A stretch of DNA of 64,000 nucleotides from Cymbomonas tetramitiformis (taxonomy: Eukaryota > Chlorophyta > Pyramimonadophyceae > Pyramimonadales > Pyramimonadaceae). A model generated the notes under the pieces. That model had not been told where the DNA came from, did no database searches, and worked only from the letters and a program-made list of their open reading frames with translations. The position numbers and the translations under genes are program-made. The stretch lies in NCBI GenBank assembly GCA_001247695.2, contig LGRX02028825.1, positions 1 through 64,000 on the forward strand, read 5' to 3'. Shown here piece after piece: positions 42,001 to 48,800 of the stretch. Position 1 is the stretch's first letter, and every line of letters starts with the position of its first letter.

Positions 42001-42926
42001 TCACGGTACAAGATGCAGGTGTGTGTTTGACTGATGTCACCACGGGACGTACACTCCTGCAAGTCAGTAGACGATGAAAGTTTATTAAAAAAGTTTACCA
42101 GGCGCAAGTCCCAGCGCGGATGAGTCCTGCTGTCTACACAATGCAGGATAGTACCAGCCAGTCCCTCAGGGACGCCGGAAGTTGCGGGTCCCTGACCACG
42201 GCCGCGATGTCCGGGGGCGGAGGGCTGTGCACCCTGGCGGACTCCTTTGCCCTGATGTGCAGGAAGACCAATTTGGTGTCTGCCCTGAAAGGGCAGTCGA
42301 GCTGCCGCTGGAACACCAGTTCCTCCTCTGTCGGCGTGCTGAGTGCACAGGGGCGCTCCACCTGTTGCCCCCCCCCTGTGAACCACCTGCGCCGCAGCAC
42401 CTGCTCCCGGAGGACGTGCCCCCGCGGAAGGGACCTCCCCAGACGTACAAGATGGTAGTCCGGGGAGAACTGTATCGCCCAGTCCTGCGAGAGGATGCTT
42501 TTGAGCTGCGGTGAGGCCCGGATGGCTCGTCCCCACGGGGTGCTCGCCGCTCCTGCCAACCCGAGAAGCCTCTTCTGGTAAGACCCCGGGAGGCCTCTCC
42601 GCAGGTCCACATCCAGGTGCCTGGCGACAACCCCCCTTAGGGTCCGGACTTCGTTGCTGAGCCCGTCCAGGTTCCCCTCTCTGCAAAAGTACTGGAGCCC
42701 CAGCCCCTGTACTATGTCGGCCATAGCGGCCGCCGCCTCCAGTTCCTGCAGCGATGAGTTGGGCAGTGTCGCTAGTGCCTCCCTCCTGCGAACAAAACCT
42801 CTCCAGCGGACCACCGCCACAAGGGTGGCCGCCGGCCACCTTGCCGCTTTCCTGCGGAGGGTCCCGCGCCTCCGCAGGATGGCAAGGAACGAGACCACCG
42901 CGATGGCCACGGTCCAGGACGCCCAC
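38964..42926 (-). CDS. Long stop-free frame, disordered basic Pro/Arg/Ser/Thr-rich protein (unknown)
   Basis: One frame is open for 1320 codons. Its first 264 codons overlap the membrane-segment ORF and look like a Gly/Pro-rich shadow. From 42133 to about 39080 it is the only long open frame, about 1000 codons, far longer than chance allows in DNA of this composition, so translation is likely though no domain is recognisable. The product is hydrophilic and basic, with three related segments (each containing R-P-T-P-[KEP]-[RG]-A-R-like starts) from the underlying ~300-bp repeats. The last part, from ATG 39476, is more ordered (ISGRQVIIDELFTGKEVVPR) and overlaps the start of the RRM-like ORF in another frame, suggesting a frameshift joins them. 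Alternatively the region is a 5' leader with repeat promoters and the openness is incidental. Confidence 0.45.
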   Translation of the reverse strand: MGVLDRGHRGGLVPCHPAEARDPPQESGKVAGGHPCGGGPLERFCSQEGGTSDTAQLIAAGTGGGGRYGRHSTGAGAPVLLQRGEPGRAQQRSPDPKGGCRQAPGCGPAERPPGVLPEEASRVGRSGEHPVGTSHPGLTAAQKHPLAGLGDTVLPGLPSCTSGEVPSAGARPPGAGAAAQVVHRGGATGGAPLCTQHADRGGTGVPAAARLPFQGRHQIGLPAHQGKGVRQGAQPSAPGHRGRGQGPATSGVPEGLAGTILHCVDSRTHPRWDLRLVNFFNKLSSSTDLQECTSRGDISQTHTCILYREPASDNRTEHAYGLGVRPTPKRARGRGAGTCIPGTRGAVTSSLRRNGEGPSPQAVPTVIVPPSHSSPTASTRGHGTSPGENSRLGGKIVADPERALDTARQPIEGENLQAPRPFRLTYRPGVRPTPERARGRGAGTCFSGPRRAVASSLRRNGKGPGLQAAANITSFTEPALRRAPERDPPWANKNINKADTLGTRGPLFATAEAVDNNSPPVWRGHMLDRGPTPRGARWKWARVGVPGSRGAEASPPWFNEKGPRPAVRTWPASAKSRIPTVDRGTHPRNPATPDSRAPSWARNALNGYCPPGEGRANASHATDYRDNSPPPVRRGSTINHTHKAHQQGGDPYRDNRYTPSLCINQKREIFRVTDNTDGTTDPHERQAIRQPRYTPPSRVRESCMRKHTGCDYNNATKADSQRSREPGVPMGDELSYWTAKRDRTNPYSAQCSNGGSTEVMTSKPTVRSWTGGQAQKRHVASTGWPGAEKGQFDPHEAGEGCPVQYPGDNESPRESYVSLREYTPDRTGSRRIRLAPERKPCCPREHAAREGCPRDLQDLRTNILRTKPRVGDTPRRSQNLTSEATGDKRSRTNSEAPEGKSFASAGQEQQTPTKTGASYVVPQGRGITRTPLGLVEPQEKTPRLAELLREPRRKTLCYEKIPPLMRRPRGETRRTSANDGTAERAHAQGTETEGVKTPSAHIGVRHGGMGPACAAHEPRPATPEGRAPMLTQRPKDSRGLEKKIRTLRHPYHGPSEPQRRTAHVEQRGTVDLTSADGGTKSDPSIRCKNSLRSPHDQKSDSEGDGCHVNRREKGRHSSAHYARAASPTNWALQIRKHPHSLARQTFGDNIMASATGEISAVSEQETEEPGPKLQRTGESQVNFRDSGLHPTRSIPTARVPCISGRQVIIDELFTGKEVVPRVPDRELLTRRTRTNDTSLLRFRTFPRGYEPLPWKGTSRGGNAGQTPEDGGGKHTTTTIRRKWKLNRDSLSGTQGRRRDMKQRHHRNFPRRRPCPRGCSH
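41190..41990. repeat. ~300-bp imperfect tandem repeats, three copies, 5' region of the LINE
   Basis: Related blocks begin near 41229, 41524 and 41848. Blocks 2 and 3 share cgccgtttctccgcagggag, ccttccgcgggccctct and ggggtcggtcttactccc; block 1 is more diverged. Spacing is roughly 300-320 bp. Tandem 5' monomers act as promoters in some LINEs (mouse L1), but here the repeats lie within an open frame. Confidence 0.7.
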
Positions 42927-43768
42927 GATGTCCCCGCCTGTCCCGCCGCCCGCGGCTCCGTCCGCTCCAGCGTGAACCTGCGACGCTGCCTGAAGTGCCT
43001 CCTGCGCGGCGGGGGGCTCCAGACCCCGATGCCCTGCTCAGGTGTCTGGTGTACGCCCCCTGCCGCGTCCCCCAGAACGTTGCCGCAAGCCTCATACGGC
43101 AGGCCCAGATGTGGGAGCCCACCGCCGCCCGGATGGAACCTGCACGGGTGTACAGCGTTCTCCAGTCGTCCGGGCCTGTCCTCTCCCCCCATCTTGGTCC
43201 CTGGAAAGGAGATGCCGGCCCCCCCAGGCTGGGGACCGTGAGAGTGAAAGGGGCAAACTGCCTCGTTGGGTGTTGCGCCCAATGCAGTGGCCTCCCCTGT
43301 CTGGTGGCCAGCGCCTGGCGGAGCTCGCTTCCCGGGAGCTCCTGCTGCTCCCGCAGCAAGTTCTCGAAGATGCCTGGTCCTTCTTCCTGCGCCCCCTCCT
43401 GACGCAGCTGCAGCCCTGGGATGGTGCTCTCGAGCGCTTTCCGGGTGCCCGCGTTGATGATGGAGACCATCTTCACCTGCGTAGAAGGCTGAAAGAGGAG
43501 AGTACGGGTAAAAGGAGAGTTGTCCTGCGGAAGGGGAAGAGGGTTTGTAGTTAGTGTCCCGTCTGGTTGAACTAAGACAGGAAGGCGACGGGTGGGAAGG
43601 TCGGGTCGCGCGCTGTGTCGGCCTCCACTGGGCTCGTTCGGCTCCTCCGGTATTTTCCCTGCATGATTTTTCAAAAAATATATCTACCCTCGCACACAAT
43701 ACTACGTAATTTACAAATAAAATTAATATTGTCAGTAAAAAACGATTTTTTTGCCCGTTGGGGTGCAT
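42134..43768 (-). CDS. LINE 5'-most ORF, hypothetical membrane-segment protein (frameshifted)
   Basis: ATG 43768 lies 11 bp inside the element's 5' end and is followed by a hydrophobic stretch (FLLTILILFVNYVVLC). That frame runs to the stop at 42134, but between about 43470 and 43010 the neighbouring frame is more protein-like (ATG 43470; MVSIINAGTRKALESTIPG). The two rejoin at a 6-bp G/C homopolymer at about 43010-43016, consistent with a one-base indel. The last ~270 residues are a coherent protein: a predicted membrane span (SWTVAIAVVSFLAILRRR), then SSLQELEAAAAMADIVQGLG and GLQYFCREGNLDGLSNEVR. No known domain. Such a protein is unexpected for a LINE and might be an extra ORF specific to this family. 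Confidence 0.5.
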   Translation of the reverse strand: MHPNGQKNRFLLTILILFVNYVVLCARVDIFFEKSCRENTGGAERAQWRPTQRATRPSHPSPSCLSSTRRDTNYKPSSPSAGQLSFYPYSPLSAFYAGEDGLHHQRGHPESAREHHPRAAAASGGGAGRRTRHLRELAAGAAGAPGKRAPPGAGHQTGEATALGATPNEAVCPFHSHGPQPGGAGISFPGTKMGGEDRPGRLENAVHPCRFHPGGGGLPHLGLPYEACGNVLGDAAGGVHQTPEQGIGVWSPPPRRRHFRQRRRFTLERTEPRAAGQAGTSWASWTVAIAVVSFLAILRRRGTLRRKAARWPAATLVAVVRWRGFVRRREALATLPNSSLQELEAAAAMADIVQGLGLQYFCREGNLDGLSNEVRTLRGVVARHLDVDLRRGLPGSYQKRLLGLAGAASTPWGRAIRASPQLKSILSQDWAIQFSPDYHLVRLGRSLPRGHVLREQVLRRRWFTGGGQQVERPCALSTPTEEELVFQRQLDCPFRADTKLVFLHIRAKESARVHSPPPPDIAAVVRDPQLPASLRDWLVLSCIV

Positions 43769-43771
43769 CCT

Positions 43772-45139
43772 CTACCGCCCTACTCGCTGCGCCTTTGTTA
43801 AGGCTGGCGGTGATGTCGTATCAGCCGCTGCGTTCTCGAGGCGAGGTGAGGGTGGCGGGCTGTCGGGGGCCTGGGTAACCAGGTGCCGGGTGATGACAGG
43901 GCTGTTGGGCGATGGGGAGGGGCTCCTGGGGCTGGCGGGGTAGTCGTCAGGATAATGGTCGGGGTAGTGTTCGGGGATGTCGTCGGGAGCAGGGCTGTTG
44001 GGTGAATAATTAGGGCTGTCCGGGCCAGGCCTTCGTGGCGAACGTGGGGGGCTGCTGGGTGCGTCGTGATGGTCGGGCGCCTGTGGCACCTCCCCGTCGC
44101 GGGGAGAGAGGGGCTCATCGGGGGTGGGGTTGTGCACGCCCCTCAGGAAGGGGTTGCCGTGCTCCACGACGGCAGCGTAGGAGTGGAAATGCTCGATAGT
44201 ATCGTCGTGTGCTGCGTTGCTGGGTGGGGTTGTGCCACGGCTGCTGTCTGGTTGCCAGGCGTGGTGGGTGCGCCGTGTGGGGGGCGGCAACCCAGGAGGG
44301 GGCGGCACGCTGTGGTAGTAGTCGTAAGACCCAGTGTGCCACGCGGGTGCGTCGCCTGTGGGCATGGCGTGGTTGGAGGCGTTGGGGCCGCTCTCCTTGC
44401 TGCCGTACTGCTGGTCGAACTCCACCTTAGTCAGCGGTTTCTGGCCCTTGGCGACCCGGTCGTGATTTACGATCAGCTGGTTCAACAACGGTCGCAGGGC
44501 ATATGGGATTTTTCCCTGGTTGACCCACGAGTCGTACAACGTGGTTTTGCCAATCATGTGGCAAGGCAGGGTAGGGTGATGGAATAGGTGCAGGGGTTTG
44601 TGGCAGAAGGCGCAGCTGCCGTCGGGTCCGCCAACGTTGTCGCTGCACACCTCGGTCACGACGCGGGACGGGGGCATGGCTGGTTCCGTGCTGAAGGACG
44701 ATGCGGACGCCTGGCCGGTGAGCTGACCAAGGAGTTTTCGTCCGGCGGGGTTGAGGCCGGTGGAGTTGAAGTTGTTGTTGGTGGGCCGTGGGGCTGGCAG
44801 GCGCGGGCGCGGCCCATCGCTTCTGGTGGTTGAGGTGCGTGGGGGGATCAGAGGCTGCGCTGACAGTCCGAAGTTGGGCTTGCCGTTCTGGCCGTGGATC
44901 AACATTTTTGCCAGGGTGGATTTGGTGGGCCCCTCCGCGTATGCCCCCACGTACTGGACCAGGTTTTCTTGCTCGAGGTTCGCCTTCATGATTTTCGTCT
45001 CCATGTTCTCCAGCTTGGTGTGCACATCCTGCGCGACCTCGGTCACCTCGGCGAGCGTGTACTTCTCGGTGACGTCCATGGCCTTGCTGAATCTTTCGCG
45101 GACGATGCCCGCGAGGTGCTCGGGCAAAGCGCGGAGCAT
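43772..45139 (-). CDS. Gag-like ORF of the host retroelement, interrupted by the 18-kb LINE
   Basis: From ATG 45139 the frame reads MLRALPEHLAGIVRERF, a charged helical region (residues about 1-75, gag capsid-like in feel), a Pro/Arg/Asn linker, then the zinc module CAFCHKPLHLFHHPTLPCHM with LYDSWVNQ and LIVNHDRVAKGQKPLTKVEF (about residues 190-255), and a long Pro/Ser/His-rich tail. It ends ...TKAQRVGR at 43772, but only because the inserted element supplies a stop; the host frame continues at 25790. The frame is open upstream of the ATG to a stop near 45199 (TAGLFMLRALPE is continuous), so the original N-terminus was probably lost at the 692-bp repeat unit at 45156. The product was likely a structural protein of a retroelement whose protease is encoded at 24223-25790. 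Confidence 0.65.
   Translation of the reverse strand: MLRALPEHLAGIVRERFSKAMDVTEKYTLAEVTEVAQDVHTKLENMETKIMKANLEQENLVQYVGAYAEGPTKSTLAKMLIHGQNGKPNFGLSAQPLIPPRTSTTRSDGPRPRLPAPRPTNNNFNSTGLNPAGRKLLGQLTGQASASSFSTEPAMPPSRVVTEVCSDNVGGPDGSCAFCHKPLHLFHHPTLPCHMIGKTTLYDSWVNQGKIPYALRPLLNQLIVNHDRVAKGQKPLTKVEFDQQYGSKESGPNASNHAMPTGDAPAWHTGSYDYYHSVPPPPGLPPPTRRTHHAWQPDSSRGTTPPSNAAHDDTIEHFHSYAAVVEHGNPFLRGVHNPTPDEPLSPRDGEVPQAPDHHDAPSSPPRSPRRPGPDSPNYSPNSPAPDDIPEHYPDHYPDDYPASPRSPSPSPNSPVITRHLVTQAPDSPPPSPRLENAAADTTSPPALTKAQRVGR
43779..43789. repeat. Target-site duplication, right copy (cctactcgctg)
   Basis: Identical to 25780-25790. It marks the 5' end of the 18-kb LINE insertion. Confidence 0.85.
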
Positions 45140-45155
45140 GAACAGGCCCGCCGTC

Positions 45156-45847
45156 TGCAGGGTTTTCTCGCCCCCCTTAGACCCCCGGCGTGCAAATTAC
45201 CCCAAGCTACCTGCTTGACCCCTGTGCACCGAAATATGGCCATTGGGCCTACGCTACAGCTCGCACAATGCAGCTGAATCACTACCCCTGGGCTTCCCTC
45301 CAGCGGAATTGGAGGGCAAACCGTCATAGAGATAATATCGGGGGCCAGTCACCTTTAATTTCAAGGGGTCTACGGCCACCCCAGGGCCCAAGGGGGGTCG
45401 ATTGGACCTCCACAGGGCTTAGTAGATAAGTTATGATGGCTTCCTACCGGGGATGCCGATTTTGAAGTTGGGTCGATATCTCTTTGACGGTCGAGTTTTT
45501 TCTGAAAATCGATACCATTTTTGACTTAGTCGCGTAGACCTCCCACGACTGCGCACCACGGGCTACCACCCCACTATTCTGCCACCCCTCCACCCACCAC
45601 CCCTCCGGGTATTTTGGGGCATGTCTTGTGATGTATTTGAGTAGCTCGCACGCCCGTATACCTCAAGGGAATCGCTCCATAGCGCCCCCTCTGTTCACCC
45701 ATCCACCATACTGATGACCCCCTCTGGACCTCTATGACTAACCCCCCAAATTCCTGCAAAAGTTTTGCAGGTTTTTCTCGCCCCCCTTAGCCCCCCGGCG
45801 TGCAAATTACCCCAAGGTACCTGCTTGACCCCTGTGCACCGAAATAT
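45156..45847. repeat. 692-bp unit with 82-bp terminal direct repeats
   Basis: 45156-45237 and 45766-45847 are near-identical 82-bp direct repeats (tgcagg(g/t)ttttctcgccccc ... gtgcaccgaaatat), 610 bp apart. The unit ends abruptly at the broken gag-like ORF on the left and at the 5'-truncated LINE on the right. A TRIM-like miniature element, or a duplication made during LINE insertion, are the two readings. It lacks TG...CA ends and an obvious primer-binding site. Confidence 0.6.
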
Positions 45848-48800
45848 TAAACAGAGATCTACTATACGAACTTGAAAACCTAAATATTAGAATTCTACCA
45901 CAAACGGGCAGAGAAGCTAGGATAACCAAACACGAAAATAACAAAGCCATTTCGACCATACGACAATCACTAAGAACTCACCTCCCGAAAGTTGATGCAC
46001 GACATCCAACAAAGCCAAATCCTGAAAACAAAGACTGTAAACCCACCTACACTGCTTATAATCACCTCATCTCAGGCAAAGGAAAGCTTTCTTGCGAACC
46101 TCACACATATGGATACCGCAGGAAACACTCTCACAAACAAAAGAGAATAATCCTTAAAACCAAATGCACAAACAAAATCTTTGATTGCGAGAACATCTAT
46201 GGCGCAGATGGCAGATGCATACTACAAAAAGCAAAACACAAAAGCGTCACTAAACAGTCAGAAGAGTTAGACCGACTTACAAAACTACAACTAGCACAAC
46301 ACTCTGACAATTTGATTATAATGGGTATGAATATGAGAGGCCTCCGACACCACAAAGAAGATAAAGACAGTTTGGTTAAATTATAAACAATCTGCAATCT
46401 TTTAATTGACAAACGGGCCGATATAATATGTATATCAGAAACCAAGGTGAATACTGAAAACCTTGCATTAATTAAAACCCTAATGACACAAAAAGGAATT
46501 CAATTTCGCACATCTCATGTAAATGAAAGAGCTTCCATTGGTTCCATGATCCTATGGAATCCGAAAAGCTTACCACTTTCCACCTCGGTTACCACAATTG
46601 ATGGAGATGCAAAGAGAGCAGTAATGACCAAATTTTCAGGAAATAACGGGTTTGAGCTTTACATAGCTAGTGGCTATATGAATGATGCCACACTAGTAGA
46701 TGAACAAATGGAATTATATGACACACTCACCGACTGGGCAGGAAAGGCAGGAAATAATCCAAAAAAGGCCTACATAGAGATAGGTGACAAAAACTGTACC
46801 ATTACCCCAAATCAGCGGGTGTCAGGTGGAAATTACATGTCATATCAAGAGCATGTTGAGAAGAATAAGCATCTTTTAACTTATTTCAACAATGACAGAT
46901 GTTCTCTTAATGAACTGATAATGGACCGTAATCCAAACACGGAAATTTTCACACATGTTATATCCAAAAACTCAAAAGCAAAACTTACCCATATCATGGC
47001 CAACACAACTATGGCAGAACTGACAGTTAAAACTGGATGGACGGAGGAAAACCCTTATATCATCTCCGACCACGGGATAGTATGGGCTGAATTTAAGCTC
47101 CCTCAAAACGACACCAAACCGGAGATTTCTACAGATACAACTTTGCCAACACCTAGATTCAATGGTGCCAAGGAAACCACACATGATGAGTACCCAGGGT
47201 ACCCAATCAGAATGACAAACAAAAATAAGGATACAAAAAGGAAAATAAACAAGAAAGATATTGTAGGACTCCTTGAAGCAAACGGATACAGCAGAAATGA
47301 ACTTGTGCACGCGTGCATCAATAAAAACAAAGCAAGAGCCGCTATCAGCACCATCAAGGGTGACACCACTGATCTCGATCTCAGACGGGATAATACAGAC
47401 GGCGGCCCCATAACAGTGAACAAGCTCATAGCAAAAAATGAAGAGACAGACAGCATAGAACAATGTCTAAAATGGCACAACAAATCCAAGGAATGGTGGA
47501 TTCACCTTAATAGCCCATGGCATGCAGCTCACTTACTCTCTAGAGGTAAGAGGATGCCAGAAGGTGGTCTCAACTTAGGCCATAACGTCAAAGATAACAT
47601 TTGGCATATAGGTTCGCCTCACCTACTAAACAGGAAAGATGTAAATGCCTATCTCAAACGACACCTTTCATTCAGCTCACTGGAAGTTAAGAAAATCACG
47701 AAATCCAGCACAGATGATCACATGACCAGCTGGGATATCCTTCTACAACCCCATATGCCTGCTAAATTCTGGAACCTGTACGGATCTGAGATGCATTCGG
47801 AAAAAATAGACTGCACAGCCCATTTATTCCAATACGCTACAGGCTGGGTGTCTTACACTGAAAGACTACATAGCACACTCGAAATGGAAAATGGTTCGAA
47901 AGCAGCTAGAAACGGCGGCACTGGCCTCAAGGAAATGCACCCTGACGCGACATGGGATACCCTGCACAAATTGGCACATCAGGCGGCAAGTGACGCCTTT
48001 GGCACCAAGAATCTGAACAAAACTGGGAGGTCCGAAAAACCATCAGCAGTATCTAACTATATATACAAATGGCTAAACACAGTACGCCGCACCATCAAAT
48101 ATTTGGACACAAGAACTCATGTTAGTAACATTCCAAAGCAAGCCAAAAAGGCTGCCCGCACACTACCGTTTGCCTCGCTCCAACCCAAACACAATGAAGC
48201 AGCAGCCACATGGAGATTACGATTGCATGAAAATTATGTAATAATCAGAAATGCTTTTCAAAAAAGCAGAGACACAGACATTGAACGACGCAAACTTCGA
48301 GAAAAGGAAGCCCTGCAGCATCTCTTCTCAACTAACCTTTCGAGGTTTCTAGACACAGTCATGGGAAAGATGAAACCTACTGAAAAAGGTGCAGCCGCAA
48401 CCCCAGGTAGTGATGGAAAGATACCTGAGACAAAATCAGAAAGACTAAACACAACACTAGATGAATACAAAAATAAAAAAATTATTTTCTACTAACCCGA
48501 ATGAGCCAGATGAACTCCCACAGTGGCTCACTGACATTCTCAAGGACAGCCCTAAAATTCCCGATACGGCCGCCGCAAGACTATTGACAGAAATCACGCA
48601 CAAAGAACTTCAACAAGCATACTCGGACTGTGGTATTTCTACAGCACCAGGACCCTCAGGAATGAGATACTCGCAGTGGATCAAGGGCCCAGAGAATTTT
48701 CAAGAAGTTACTGTCTCACTTTTTAACCACATTCTTATAACTGGGAGATTTCCTAAGAGTGCAAAATCTGGAGTCATCCTTCCAATCCCTGAAAATCCCT

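Larger units (their letters stand above)
25791..43778 (-). mobile_element. Dualen/RandI-type non-LTR retrotransposon, about 18 kb, essentially complete
   Basis: The element is delimited by an 11-bp target duplication on both sides and ends at its 3' side in a T/C-rich tail. Five long - strand frames cover most of it: a membrane-segment ORF, a disordered frame, an RRM-like ORF1, an ORF with ULP1-like protease, APE and RT, and an ORF with a second ULP1-like protease, PCIF1-like domain, RNase H, CCHC finger and RLE. Dualen (RandI) elements of Chlamydomonas are defined by carrying both APE and RLE endonucleases with RT, RNase H and a cysteine protease, which matches here. The length is about two to three times that of a typical LINE. 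Only a few single-base frame breaks separate the frames, two of them at G/C homopolymers, so the copy looks young. Confidence 0.85.

Noticed and set aside
45766..45847. 82-bp repeat as the target-site duplication of LINE copy 2
   Set aside because: Both copies lie on the left side of the LINE; no copy follows its right end near 51545.
21487..45848. The two LINE copies as halves of one element split by a 24-kb insertion
   Set aside because: They overlap extensively (endonuclease through RT motif A) and differ in sequence, so they are separate copies.
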